This document shows positions 1-7,970 of a stretch of 64,000 nt of DNA, piece by piece. The notes under the pieces are model-generated. The model was not told the origin of the DNA, did no database searches, and saw nothing but the letters and a program-made list of their open reading frames with translations. The position numbers were made by a program, and so were the translations under genes. Location: contig NZ_CP100461.1 in NCBI RefSeq assembly GCF_024228675.1, positions 3,159,398-3,223,397 on the forward strand, given 5' to 3'. This DNA is from Salinigranum marinum. Lineage in GTDB: Archaea > Halobacteriota > Halobacteria > Halobacteriales > Haloferacaceae. Numbering within the stretch: position 1 is the stretch's first letter; every line of letters begins with the position of its first letter.

Positions 1-1
1 C

Positions 2-943
2 CGGATCGCCTTCGACGGCCGCGACGTCGCGGCGGTTCCGCCCGAAGCGCGCGGCGTCGGTGTCGTCTTCCAGAACTACGCGCTCTTTCCGCACATGACC
101 GTCGCCGAGAATGTCGCCTACGGGCTCCGGTTTTCGGACCCGCCCGGCGGCGTCTCGTGCGACGAGCGCGTCGACGACCTGCTCGCGCTCGTCGACCTCT
201 CGGGGTTCGGCGACCGCGACCCCACGGAGCTGTCGGGCGGCCAGCAACAGCGCGTGGCGCTCGCTCGGGCACTCGCACCCGGGCCGCGGGTCCTCCTCCT
301 CGACGAGCCGATGAGCGCGCTCGACGCGCAGTTGCGCGAACGCCTGCGTGGGCAGGTCCGGGCGATCCAGCGCGAACTCGGGGTCACGACGCTGTACGTC
401 ACCCACGACCAGGAGGAGGCGCTCGCGGTCTCCGACCGCGTCGCGGTGCTGAACGGCGGCCGGGTCGAACAGGTCGGCGCTCCACGGGAGATCTACCGAC
501 GGCCGGCGACGCCGTTCGTCGCGTCGTTCGTCGGCGACAACAACCTGTTCGAGGGTCGCGTCGTCGGAGACGGGACCGAGACGGGACGGATCACCGTCGA
601 GGTCGCCGGCCGGGAGTTCCGGGTCACCGCCGACGATCCGTCCCCGCGCGTCGGCTCCGAGGTGACGTTCGCCGTCCGCCCCGAAGGACTGCGCGTGCGC
701 TCGCCATCGACCGAGGGAGACAAAGAACGCGAGGGTGGAGCCGATGAGAACCGGCTCCGAGCCCGGATCGAGCGGTCTGAGTTCCTCGGCGAGACGACCC
801 GGGTGTGGCTCGACTGGAAGGGACGGGAACTCACCGTACGGACAGTCGATCCGCTCGACGGCGCGGTGACGGTGGGCTTCGACCCGGCGGACGCCCGGGT
901 CGTCGGCGTCGAGGGCGAACGGGAAGCGAGCGGGAACGACTGA
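2..943 (+). CDS. ABC transporter ATP-binding protein, 5'-partial (TOBE-containing importer ATPase)
   Basis: The reading frame is open from the window edge, so the start and Walker A lie upstream. The visible part begins before the Q-loop (VVFQNYALFPHMTV), then has the ABC signature LSGGQQQRVALARAL, Walker B VLLLDEPMSALD and the H-loop YVTHDQEEAL. The last third (from about FVGDNNLFEG) is a C-terminal TOBE-type substrate/regulatory domain. This arrangement is typical of importers for iron(III), polyamines, thiamine or sulfate/molybdate; the substrate cannot be told from the ATPase. It energises a membrane permease on the cytoplasmic side. The permease and binding protein are presumably upstream, outside the window. 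The gene ends 25 bp from the convergent methyltransferase. Confidence 0.9.
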   Translation, partial: RIAFDGRDVAAVPPEARGVGVVFQNYALFPHMTVAENVAYGLRFSDPPGGVSCDERVDDLLALVDLSGFGDRDPTELSGGQQQRVALARALAPGPRVLLLDEPMSALDAQLRERLRGQVRAIQRELGVTTLYVTHDQEEALAVSDRVAVLNGGRVEQVGAPREIYRRPATPFVASFVGDNNLFEGRVVGDGTETGRITVEVAGREFRVTADDPSPRVGSEVTFAVRPEGLRVRSPSTEGDKEREGGADENRLRARIERSEFLGETTRVWLDWKGRELTVRTVDPLDGAVTVGFDPADARVVGVEGEREASGND

Positions 944-967
944 GCGCGTCGGTGGCGGGGCGACGCG

Positions 968-1648
968 TCAGGGAGCGACGCCGACCGTCAGGAGGGTGCC
1001 GAGCTCGCGGTAGCGCTCGACCATCGCCTCGCGCGTCTCGAACTCCTCGGTCGGGAACGCCTCGGCGGGCGGGATCTCGATCTCGGTGTCCGGAACATTG
1101 TCCTGTTCGGCGACGTACAGCCCCGCCTCGCGAAAGCCCGCGCGGTACTCGTCGGCCGACCAGCGCGTCATCGGGACCGAGATGCGCTCTTGCCACTCGT
1201 GGGAGTGGACGTTCTCCTCGTAGAAGTTGACGGCGCAGTAGAACGTCCCGCCGGGCCGGAGCACGCGGGCGAGTTCCTCGAGCGTGTGGACCGGGTCGGG
1301 TGCGTAGTAGAACGCCTCCATCGAGAAGCAGTGGTCGAACGCGTCGTCGGCGAAGGGGAGTTCGTCGAAGTCGCCGACGACGAACTCCACCATGGGGTCG
1401 TCGGTGTACTCGCGGGCGTTTTCGACCATGGCGGGCGCGCCGTCGAGTCCCACCGCGCGCCCCGCGCCGCCGGCTTCGCGCAGGGCACGGGCGGCGTAGC
1501 CGCTCCCGGAGCCGAGATCGAGGACGGCGTCGCCCGACTCGACCGGCATCCGCGCGAGGACGTGTTTGGCGGTGTGCCAGTGGCGCTGCTCCATCCCGCG
1601 GTCGCGACCGTCGGCGGCCCAGGCGTCGAACTCGTCACGGACGCTCAT
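968..1648 (-). CDS. Class I SAM-dependent methyltransferase
   Basis: A 226-residue protein with the Methyltransf_11-type Rossmann core. Motif I is VLDLGSGSGYAARAL (SAM-binding glycine loop), followed by an acidic residue after GRAVGLDGAP that would bind the ribose, then VGDFDELPFADDAFDHCFSM (motif II region) and LARVLRPGGTFYCAVNF (motif III). It resembles the small-molecule or quinone methyltransferases of the UbiE/COQ5 type, but the substrate cannot be assigned. Start is the ATG whose complement is at 1646-1648. It is convergent with the ABC ATPase and divergent from the ASST-like gene, so it is probably a single-gene transcription unit. Confidence 0.85.
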   Translation of the reverse strand: MSVRDEFDAWAADGRDRGMEQRHWHTAKHVLARMPVESGDAVLDLGSGSGYAARALREAGGAGRAVGLDGAPAMVENAREYTDDPMVEFVVGDFDELPFADDAFDHCFSMEAFYYAPDPVHTLEELARVLRPGGTFYCAVNFYEENVHSHEWQERISVPMTRWSADEYRAGFREAGLYVAEQDNVPDTEIEIPPAEAFPTEEFETREAMVERYRELGTLLTVGVAP

Positions 1649-1759
1649 ACCGGGAGGTGTCGGTCCGGGAGCAAAACCCGTTCGACATCGAACGATGGGT
1701 GAATTATCGGGAACCCAACGGCTGCGAAGCTATTTCGATCTGTCTGTCGTTCGAACGCT

Positions 1760-3136
1760 ATGCCCTCCGATCGCCCCGACGACGAGTCGTCCCCGTCTTC
1801 GTCGTCCGGTTCGTCGTCCTTCCTGTCGATCCGAGGCGGAACCGCCCTCGCAGTCGCGTCCGTCGGACTGTTCGTCCTCTCGCTCGTCGCCGGGATGGCG
1901 CTCGCGCCGTCGGTCGAATCCGCGGGACCCGCGGGGGCCGACCCCGCCTCGGCCACGGAACTTGGAACCGACCCCAACGTGACGTTCGTCGGGGTCCAGG
2001 GCGACCCGAACGGGCGCGTCGTCGCCCTCGACGCCGGCGGAACCGTCGTCTGGGAGAGCGAGCCGTCGCTGTCGTACCACGACGTGTCGGTGCTCCCGAA
2101 CGGGACGCTCCTCGCGTCGTACATCCAAGAGGGGCGCGAGCAGTGCGGGCCGTACGAGCCCCCCTGCGCGCGGACGGGCTTCCGGCTGATCGAGATGCGC
2201 CCGAACGCCGTCGGCGACGCGCGCGAGGAGATCCGTCTCGAGTGGTCGTACCCCGTCCGGACGGCACAGGCGAGCGAAGTTCACGACACGGAGCGGTTGC
2301 CGAGCGGTGAGTACGTCGTCGCAGACATGGAGTACGAGAGCATCTTCACGGTCGATCCGGAGACGGGAGCGCGGACGTGGGTCTGGAACGCCAGCAGCCA
2401 CTACGACCCGCCGCCGGATCCCACGCGGGGAGACTGGCTCCACATCAACGACGTCGATTTCATCGGTGAGGACCGCTTCCTCGTGTCGGTTCGCAACGCC
2501 GATCAGGTGCTTATCATCGAGCGTGGAGACGGCGAGCGGGGCGGCCAGGTCGTGGAGGTGATCAACGAGCAGCGCGACACCGACCTCCTCAGAAAGCAGC
2601 ACAACCCGCAGTGGCTCGGTCCGGGAGCGGTGCTCGTCGCCGACTCGGAGAACGACCGGGTCGTCGAGTTGCACGAAATCGACGGGGAGTGGCAGGTCGT
2701 CTGGGAGGTAAAGTCCGCCGGCGGCATCCCCTTCGACTGGCCGCGTGACGCCGACCGACTGGCGAACGGCAACACGCTCGTCACCGACAGCCGGAACAAC
2801 CGCGTCGTCGAACTGAACGAGTCCGGTGGTGTCGTCTGGAGCGCGTCGGTGAGCGGCCTCCCGTACGAAGCCGACCGGGGCCGCGACGAGTATCCCGCCG
2901 GCCCGCCGTACGCCGGCGGGGGAACGGACGGCGCGAACAGCTCGAACGAGGCGACGGCCGGCCCGACCTCGATCGGTAAGTCGGCGGTCAGACTACCGGT
3001 GTTCCACTACGCGCTGTCGAGCCTCCGGCACGTCGCGCCGGTGCCGCACTGGGTCTCCCAGTGGCACGTCCTGACGCTCGTTCTCGCGGCCGTCGGGGTG
3101 GTGGTGGGGATAGGATGGAACCGGTGGGCGGGGTAA
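1760..3136 (+). CDS. Membrane-anchored arylsulfotransferase-like beta-propeller protein
   Basis: A 458-residue protein with a hydrophobic segment near residues 30-47 (LAVASVGLFVLSLVAGMALA) and another at about 432-450 (VLTLVLAAVGVVVGIGW), flanking an extracytoplasmic domain. The middle has repeated propeller blades such as HDTERLPSGEYVVADMEYES, LHINDVDFIGEDRFLVSVRN and DADRLANGNTLVTDSRNNRV. These are typical of the ASST / arylsulfotransferase family (PF05935/PF14269) found in haloarchaea. Real sulfotransferase activity is unproven, since the family also includes non-catalytic propellers. The linker near residues 380-410 is Gly/Ser/Asn rich. The nearby repeat array (3173-3278) follows its stop. 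Confidence 0.75.
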   Translation: MPSDRPDDESSPSSSSGSSSFLSIRGGTALAVASVGLFVLSLVAGMALAPSVESAGPAGADPASATELGTDPNVTFVGVQGDPNGRVVALDAGGTVVWESEPSLSYHDVSVLPNGTLLASYIQEGREQCGPYEPPCARTGFRLIEMRPNAVGDAREEIRLEWSYPVRTAQASEVHDTERLPSGEYVVADMEYESIFTVDPETGARTWVWNASSHYDPPPDPTRGDWLHINDVDFIGEDRFLVSVRNADQVLIIERGDGERGGQVVEVINEQRDTDLLRKQHNPQWLGPGAVLVADSENDRVVELHEIDGEWQVVWEVKSAGGIPFDWPRDADRLANGNTLVTDSRNNRVVELNESGGVVWSASVSGLPYEADRGRDEYPAGPPYAGGGTDGANSSNEATAGPTSIGKSAVRLPVFHYALSSLRHVAPVPHWVSQWHVLTLVLAAVGVVVGIGWNRWAG

Positions 3137-3172
3137 CGACGAGGACGACGGTCGGGCCGCGTCGCACTCGAC

Positions 3173-3278
3173 GGACGAGACGGTTGAAGCCGAAGCGACC
3201 GAACGGCGGACGAGTCGGTTGAACCGCGACGCGACCGAACGGCGGACGAGACGGTTGAAGCCGAAGCGACCGAACGGC
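3173..3278. repeat. Three tandem copies of a 35-36 bp unit
   Basis: Units at 3173-3207, 3208-3243 and 3244-3278. Each starts GGACGAG.CGGTTGAA and ends GCGACCGAACGGC. Copies 1 and 3 are nearly identical and the middle one diverges at several positions. The units are contiguous with no spacers, so this is a minisatellite and not a CRISPR array. It lies between the ASST-like gene and the DUF2391-like gene; no coding role is seen. Confidence 0.9.
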
Positions 3279-3338
3279 GGAGCCGATCGGACGTGAAAAC
3301 ACGGGAACGTTGAAAGGGAGGTACCGCCTCCGACACGT

Positions 3339-3803
3339 ATGGTCGGGAAGAACAGACGGTTCGCGGTCGCGGACACCGCCCAGCAGGTCGTCGGTGGCTT
3401 CCTCCTCGCCGGCCCGTTCGTCGTCACCGAGGAGGTGTGGGTGCTCGCGCGGAGCATGTCCGCGGTGCAGGGACTGTTCACCTTCCTGATCGTCCTCGGG
3501 ATCGGCTACGGGGCCCTGTACAAGGCTGACGACCGCGACCCCGACCGCGAGGTCGACATCGCCGGCGTCCCCGTCCGCTTCGTCTCGCTCATCTCCGTCG
3601 CGTACCTCTCGGTGTTCATCCTCGCCCTCGCGTTCGACGCCCCCGGGACGTTCCTCGCGGACATCGCCGAGGCGGACCCGACGTCGACCACCGTCCTCGG
3701 GGTGACAGTGAGTGTGGCCGTTCTCGGGGTGACGCTGAAGGCGACGAGCGTCGGCGCGGTGTTCAGCGTCATCGGTGCGGCGACGGCCGACTCGCTGTTC
3801 TGA
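3339..3803 (+). CDS. Small integral membrane protein, DUF2391-like
   Basis: A 154-residue protein with four to five hydrophobic segments: VVGGFLLAGPFVVTEEVWVL, LFTFLIVLGIGYGALY, FVSLISVAYLSVFILALAF, a segment around VLGVTVSVAVLGVTL, and a C-terminal AVFSVIGAATADSLF. The pattern matches the DUF2391 family of putative integral membrane proteins; no biochemical role is known to me. Start ATG at 3339 is preceded by a GGAGGT tract at 3317-3322 and a possible TATA (GTTGAAA near 3309). It stands alone, downstream of a repeat array. Confidence 0.75.
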   Translation: MVGKNRRFAVADTAQQVVGGFLLAGPFVVTEEVWVLARSMSAVQGLFTFLIVLGIGYGALYKADDRDPDREVDIAGVPVRFVSLISVAYLSVFILALAFDAPGTFLADIAEADPTSTTVLGVTVSVAVLGVTLKATSVGAVFSVIGAATADSLF

Positions 3804-3913
3804 GACGCGGCGGTGACACCGTCGCCCGGTCCGGGGGGCGATCCGTGTGCGGTGCGGTAGCGTGAGCCGTCGGGAGCCCGCAGTCTTAAGTCCGTCCAGT
3901 CGGTCCATCGCGT

Positions 3914-4498
3914 ATGGATTACACCCTCGCCATCGAGAACGCCCCCGAGACGGTACCGGGCGGCACGGGACTGTTGCTCCTCCATCCGAGCATCGGCGAG
4001 ACGGACCGGATCGACACCGACTTTCTGAAGACCGACACCGATCACTTCCTCGTCGTCTCGACCCGCACCACGGCCAGGGAGGTCGAACAGAAGCTCGAAC
4101 ACTACGACGTCGACGAGTCCCGGGCGGTCATTCTCGACTCCATCTCGGTCGAGCGCGGCTACTCGCGCCGGCGCACCGACCACATCCACTACGTCCGCTC
4201 GCCGGACGACCTGGCAGGGATCGTCGAACAGGTCCGCGGCTTCCTCGAAACCCACGACGGGAAGCTCCGGGTGAGCGTCGACTCGGTCACCGAGATGGCC
4301 TACTACGCCGACGTCGACCAGGCGTACGCGGCGACAGAAGAACTGCTCGAACTGCTGGCGGAACACGGCGCAGTCGGGCTCTTCCACCTCTCGAAAGAGG
4401 TCCACGACGACGAGACGCTCGAACGCTTCCGCGGGCTGTTCGACGGCGTCATCGACCTCGGCGTCGAGGGAGACGTCAGCTACGACGACGGGTCGTAA
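3914..4498 (+). CDS. RecA/KaiC-like haloarchaeal protein lacking a P-loop
   Basis: A 194-residue cytoplasmic protein. The opening stretch around LLLLHPSIGETDRIDTDFLK and the core strands FLVVSTRTTAREVEQKL, AVILDSISVERGYSRR and LRVSVDSVTEMAYYADVDQ resemble the KaiC/RecA-superfamily fold as seen in haloarchaeal DUF835/DUF7504-like proteins. No intact GxxGxGKT motif is visible, so ATP binding is doubtful. A TATA-like CTTAAG at 3885-3890 lies 24-29 nt before the ATG, implying a leaderless or nearly leaderless transcript. Its stop is one base from the stop of the convergent gene at 4500. Family placement is by fold impression only. Confidence 0.65.
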   Translation: MDYTLAIENAPETVPGGTGLLLLHPSIGETDRIDTDFLKTDTDHFLVVSTRTTAREVEQKLEHYDVDESRAVILDSISVERGYSRRRTDHIHYVRSPDDLAGIVEQVRGFLETHDGKLRVSVDSVTEMAYYADVDQAYAATEELLELLAEHGAVGLFHLSKEVHDDETLERFRGLFDGVIDLGVEGDVSYDDGS

Positions 4499-4499
4499 G

Positions 4500-5291
4500 C
4501 TAGGCGTCGTTCAACTGCTCGAACGTCTTTTCCGCCCATCTGACCGCGTAGTCCGCGCCGTACTCGCGGTAGGCAGTCGTGTCGAGCGCCCCGAAGGGAG
4601 CCGGGAGGTCAAGCCCGTGTTTCACCGCCGAGCAGGCGTACTCGGTCGCGGCCGCAAAGGAGGTCTTCCCGCGGGCGACCTCGCTCGCGAGGTCGGTGAG
4701 CCGCCCCGCCAACCGGTCGCCGGCGTCGTCCCACGTGTCGAAGAGCCCGGGGTAGTCGTCCGCCCAGTCGGCGAACACCTCACGAGTGTGGAGTCCCACC
4801 CACGCGTCGAACAGCGCCGCGGCGACCTGGTAGGTGTCGACCGGCCCCGAGTCGACCGCCCGGTCGAGGTCGGGGTAGCGGTCGCCGAAGAAGGGGAAGA
4901 AGCTCTCGGGCACGTCGAGCGAGAGCTGGACGAACGCCTCCGCGAGGAGGAATTCGAGGAACGCCTCGGGCGTGCCGCGGGCGCGGAACTTCACGAGCAC
5001 GGTCGGGGGAACGGTCTGTCGCGTCCAGAGGACGGTGCCGTCGCTGGGGAGTCCGATAGTGAAGTCCGACCCAGCGTAGCGGACGAGCGCCGCGGGCGCG
5101 TCGTCGGGGAGCCACTCCTGAGGGTACGTCGCGGGGTCGAGCGCGTCGGCGAGGAGGCCGAGGTCCTCGGCGACGGCGGGTGGAAGCGTCTCGAAGTCGC
5201 GCCCGACGTCCAACACGAGCGCGTCGGGTGCGTACGCGTCGTGGACCGCCGCGGCCTCGCCCGTGAGTGACCGTCGCTCGAAGGTCGGCAT
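4500..5291 (-). CDS. Conserved haloarchaeal protein of unknown function
   Basis: A 263-residue soluble protein, acidic and rich in aromatic residues (for example FYP-type surfaces in SFFPFFGDRYPDLDRAV and WAEKTFEQLNDA at the C-terminus). No signal peptide, membrane segment, cysteine cluster or nucleotide-binding motif is visible. It looks globular throughout and has the codon use of its neighbours, so it is very likely a real gene. It is convergent with the RecA-like gene and ends 5 bp upstream of the tiny membrane-protein gene's stop region at 5297. I do not recognise the family. Confidence 0.7.
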   Translation of the reverse strand: MPTFERRSLTGEAAAVHDAYAPDALVLDVGRDFETLPPAVAEDLGLLADALDPATYPQEWLPDDAPAALVRYAGSDFTIGLPSDGTVLWTRQTVPPTVLVKFRARGTPEAFLEFLLAEAFVQLSLDVPESFFPFFGDRYPDLDRAVDSGPVDTYQVAAALFDAWVGLHTREVFADWADDYPGLFDTWDDAGDRLAGRLTDLASEVARGKTSFAAATEYACSAVKHGLDLPAPFGALDTTAYREYGADYAVRWAEKTFEQLNDA

Positions 5292-5296
5292 CGGTC

Positions 5297-5386
5297 CTAG
5301 CCGAACGCCGCGACGGCGATGAGAAGCAGTACCAACACGACCGAGAGGCCGACTGTCCCGAGCACGATCTTCGTCGCTTGACTCAT
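5297..5386 (-). CDS. 29-residue single-span membrane peptide
   Basis: A short gene encoding MSQATKIVLGTVGLSVVLVL followed by LLIAVAAFG. Almost the whole product is one hydrophobic helix. On the minus strand a TATA-like CTTTAAG (complement of 5411-5417) lies 25-31 nt before the ATG (5384-5386), the spacing expected for a leaderless haloarchaeal transcript. It is 5 bp from the start of the upstream-oriented gene at 4500-5291, so the two could be co-transcribed. The function is unknown. The promoter placement and clean hydrophobic profile are the main reasons to call it. Confidence 0.6.
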   Translation of the reverse strand: MSQATKIVLGTVGLSVVLVLLLIAVAAFG

Positions 5387-5613
5387 GTCCTCACGGTCTG
5401 GGGCCGGTCGCTTAAAGGCTTCAATTCCGGTCGCCTCGAACGGCGGGGGGCGGGAACGATCGAACTCGACGGCGGCCGGGTCGGCAGCGACGGCCGGGTC
5501 GGCAACGATCGAACCCGACGGCGGCCGGGTCGGCAACGTCGACACGGCGCGTCCGCCGAACGGGGCTCGGGGCCGACAGAGCCCGGTCGTCCACTGACTG
5601 TCCCGTACGGAGT

Positions 5614-5635
5614 ACCCCTTCGTTTCGACTGGAAC
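5614..5635 (-). other. ORB-like origin recognition box
   Basis: Reverse complement of GTTCCAGTCGAAACGAAGGG followed by GT. It matches the ORBs of the main origin at 20 of 22 or more positions and keeps the terminal G-run. Inverted relative to the copy at 5711. Confidence 0.75.
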
Positions 5636-5675
5636 GAAGCCGTGATCCCGGTTCGAAAACGACCGAGAGGGAGCA

Positions 5676-5698
5676 GTTTCGACCCGAAACGAAGGGGT
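5676..5698 (+). other. Degenerate ORB-like sequence
   Basis: GTTTCGACCCGAAAC followed by GAAGGGGT. The right half with the G-run is intact and the left half is altered and one base longer. Confidence 0.5.
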
Positions 5699-5710
5699 TG
5701 CATGGAGCAA

Positions 5711-5732
5711 GTTCCAGTCGAAACGAAGGGGT
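5711..5732 (+). other. ORB-like origin recognition box
   Basis: GTTCCAGTCGAAACGAAGGG followed by GT, an intact ORB in plus orientation, 75 bp from its inverted partner at 5614 and just beyond the 3' end of oapC. Confidence 0.75.
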
Positions 5733-5786
5733 ATGGGGGAACGGAGCGGTGGCCAGGACGCGTTCGGAACGGTGGAGATCAGCGGG

Positions 5787-6539
5787 TCACTCGCCGTCGC
5801 GGTCGCCCCACGAGTCGGGGACCTCGATGACGTACCGACCGTCCTCCTGGAGGGAGATGATGTACTCCTGTCTGTCGTACAGTTCCATCAGATTGAGTTC
5901 GTACTGCCCGGGGCTGACGATCTTGATGCTCTCGAACTGGCTGTTGAGTTCCTCGCGGAGTTCGTCGAGGCCGGGACGGTCGTCGCTCTGGGGCTCGATG
6001 ACCCGTCCGTCGACGTCGTCGGTGGGGGGAGTGGACCGGTCCGTCGCGGCGTCCGCGAGTTCGTCGGGGCTGACCATGTCCGTCCGCGCGCTCGCCTGCG
6101 CGTTGTCCTCTGCGGGGGGGCGTCCGTCCGTGGGGGTGTCGGTCCGCCGTTCGACGTCCGTGTCCGCGTCGGTGCCGTCGGCGGGCGGCGTCGTCGACGA
6201 GGACGGGGCAGACGACCCCGTGCTGGCCTCTGAGTCCGCCGTCGGTCGCTGTCGAGCGGAGGTCGGCGACGCGGACGCGGGGTCAGGGTCGGGATGGGGG
6301 CCGGGGTCTGAGGACGACCGCTCGGGTGGGTTCGAAGCCGTCGACGGAGGAGCGGGGTCGGACCCGCTCTGGTCGTCGGCGGGTGGGGTCGCGTCGTCGG
6401 GTTCGGTGGCGTCTCCGGTGGCCGTCGCCGACGAGGGCTGAAACTGGAACTTGTTGCCGCCACAGTCGGGACAGCCTGAGAGCATCTCCTTCGAGCCGTC
6501 GGCGAACACCCGTTCGCAGTTGGTACACTGGTGGGGCAT
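5787..6539 (-). CDS. oapC: OapC/ArvC-family zinc-ribbon protein
   Basis: A 250-residue protein. The N-terminus (residues about 4-27) is a zinc ribbon with paired cysteines, CTNCERVF and CPDCGGNKF. Residues about 35-190 are low-complexity, rich in Asp, Pro, Ser and Thr, and presumably disordered. A small conserved C-terminal domain follows (QYELNLMELYDRQEYIISLQ). This architecture is that of origin-associated protein OapC of haloarchaea. It is the last gene of the oapA-oapB-oapC operon (5-bp gap to oapB), reading away from the origin. Its biochemical role is unknown; context suggests a link to origin function or chromosome maintenance. Confidence 0.85.
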   Translation of the reverse strand: MPHQCTNCERVFADGSKEMLSGCPDCGGNKFQFQPSSATATGDATEPDDATPPADDQSGSDPAPPSTASNPPERSSSDPGPHPDPDPASASPTSARQRPTADSEASTGSSAPSSSTTPPADGTDADTDVERRTDTPTDGRPPAEDNAQASARTDMVSPDELADAATDRSTPPTDDVDGRVIEPQSDDRPGLDELREELNSQFESIKIVSPGQYELNLMELYDRQEYIISLQEDGRYVIEVPDSWGDRDGE

Positions 6540-6544
6540 CGGCG

Positions 6545-6943
6545 TTACTTCCGCGAGACGAGCGCGCTGATGAAGTCCTCGTCCTTGTGGAGCGTCTTGA
6601 TCTGGTTGGCCGGACCGATGACGGTGAGCTTCTTCGGGGAGTCCCGGCCGATGAGTTTCCCGAAGAAGCCGCTCCCGCCGCCTCCCGTCGTGGGGTAGGT
6701 CTCGATCTCGATGCCGTTGAACTCGTCGGGGCTGATCTCGGTCATCGTCACCTCGATGAGCTTCGACTCCTCCTCGGGGGAGAGCCCCTCCTCGAGGATG
6801 ACGATGTTGCCGTCGCGGACGCCGTCGAGGATGAGCCGGATCTTCTCCATCGACCGCAGTTTCTCCATGCGGGCCCCGCTGATGAGGTCGATCTGGACGC
6901 CGTCGGGGGCTTCCGGTTCGGGTTCGGGGGTCGCTTCAGGCAT
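6545..6943 (-). CDS. oapB: OapB/ArvB-family protein (DUF2073)
   Basis: A 132-residue protein of the DUF2073 type. After a short acidic tail come the conserved stretch GVQIDLISGARMEKLRSMEK, ILDGVRDGNIVILEEGLSPE and VIGPANQIKTLHKDEDFISA near the end. No membrane segment or metal site is seen. It lies between oapA and oapC with gaps of 6 and 5 bp, so the three are surely one transcript. The same gene trio next to orc1 at the main origin is known in Haloferax and relatives, from which the name origin-associated protein comes. Confidence 0.85.
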   Translation of the reverse strand: MPEATPEPEPEAPDGVQIDLISGARMEKLRSMEKIRLILDGVRDGNIVILEEGLSPEEESKLIEVTMTEISPDEFNGIEIETYPTTGGGGSGFFGKLIGRDSPKKLTVIGPANQIKTLHKDEDFISALVSRK

Positions 6944-6949
6944 CCTGGC

Positions 6950-7591
6950 TCACCCGAAGTACTCCGCGATCTTCTCGTACACTTCGTCCATGTTCTCGCC
7001 TTCGAGCGCCGAGAGGGGGACGGTCTCGTGTTGTGGGTAGGCGCTCGCGATGCGCTGGACGTTCGACTCGTCGAGGTCGATCTTGTTCGCGAAAATGAGG
7101 ACTGGAAGGTCCTGGCTCTCGATGATGCCGATGAGCATCGTGTTCACCTGCGTGAACGGATCCTGCGTGGAGTCCAGAACGTAGATGACGCCGTCGACGT
7201 CCTCGCGGAGCCAGTGCATGGCCTCGGCGACGCCTTCGGTCGCCTCCCGGGAGCGCCGGACGGCGTCTTCCTTCTCCATGTCGTGCTCGATGAACTCCTT
7301 GTAGTCGACTTTCGTCGTCACTCCCGGCGTGTCGACGATGTCGATCGTGACGGTCTTGCCGTTGCGTTCGATCTCGACGTTCTCCTTTCGACGGGCACGG
7401 CGGGTCTCGTGCGGGATGTGGCTCTCGGGCCCGACCGCGTCACCCGTCCAGTCGCGTGCGATTCGGTTCGCGAGCGTCGTCTTCCCGGCGTTGGGGGGTC
7501 CGTAGATACCGATCCGCTTGGGTTCGGCGTCGACGAACAGCCGATCGACCACGCGCGATATGCTGTCTCTGAGGTCTGTAAGCAGTCCCAT
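6950..7591 (-). CDS. oapA: Era-like GTPase OapA
   Basis: A 213-residue GTPase. G1 is YGPPNAGKTTLANRIA, the switch/G3 region has IDIVDTPGV, and G4 is FANKIDLDES. An N-terminal helix LLTDLRDSISRVVDRLFVDA precedes the G domain. No KH domain is present, so it is shorter than bacterial Era. The start is supported by a Shine-Dalgarno-like GGAGG 6 nt ahead of the ATG on the minus strand (complement in 7591-7605), unusual in a genome where leaderless starts dominate. A TATA-like TTAAG occurs near 7659-7664. It is the first gene of the oap operon and borders the origin. Confidence 0.9.
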   Translation of the reverse strand: MGLLTDLRDSISRVVDRLFVDAEPKRIGIYGPPNAGKTTLANRIARDWTGDAVGPESHIPHETRRARRKENVEIERNGKTVTIDIVDTPGVTTKVDYKEFIEHDMEKEDAVRRSREATEGVAEAMHWLREDVDGVIYVLDSTQDPFTQVNTMLIGIIESQDLPVLIFANKIDLDESNVQRIASAYPQHETVPLSALEGENMDEVYEKIAEYFG

Positions 7592-7606
7592 CCTGGCCTC
7601 CTACAC

Positions 7607-7625
7607 CCTCTGTCTGCCACAGAGG
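7607..7625 (-). promoter_or_regulatory. Hairpin in the oapA leader
   Basis: CCTCTGT and ACAGAGG form a perfect 7-bp stem with a 5-nt loop, about 16 nt before the oapA start codon and just ahead of its Shine-Dalgarno. An upstream CUCCU in the same leader could instead pair with AGGAG of the Shine-Dalgarno. Confidence 0.4.
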
Positions 7626-7903
7626 AGCGTATGCGGTTACAACATATTCGACTCCACTTAACTCTGCGTCAGACGTGCGTCATCGGCCGTCAGGGGAGCG
7701 TACGGGTCGATTCTGTTCGAAGCGCGTTCGTCACTCTCCGACGAGCGCGTGTCGGTCCACCGGTGGGCGAAGGCCGGTCCGACACGCGAGGAGTGGTGGG
7801 TTCGTTCCCACGAGTAGTGTCGGTGCCAGGTGGGTGCCGATTCCCCACACCGCCCCTTGGTCCGAGCCCACTGGGGTCCAGCCGGGGCGTCGTCCCACCC
7901 CCC

Positions 7904-7925
7904 ACCCCTTCGTTTCCACTGGAAC
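7904..7925 (-). other. Origin recognition box (left, inverted)
   Basis: ACCCCTTCGTTTCCACTGGA followed by AC, the exact reverse complement of the ORB form found inside the PolD gene at 11789. Orc1 winged-helix/AAA+ binding site by analogy with characterised haloarchaeal ORBs. Confidence 0.88.
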
Positions 7926-7970
7926 ACGACCGAGAGACACCCCACGGGACCGGTAGTCGACCGCAGTCGT

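Larger units (their letters stand above)
5387..5786. other. 400-bp intergenic region between the small peptide gene and oapC
   Basis: No gene is visible. It holds the promoter of the 29-residue peptide gene, an imperfect GC-rich direct repeat (5455-5533; units AACGATCGAAC.CGACGGCGG with CCGGGTCGGC), and three ORB-like sequences between 5614 and 5732 (listed separately). Confidence 0.7.
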
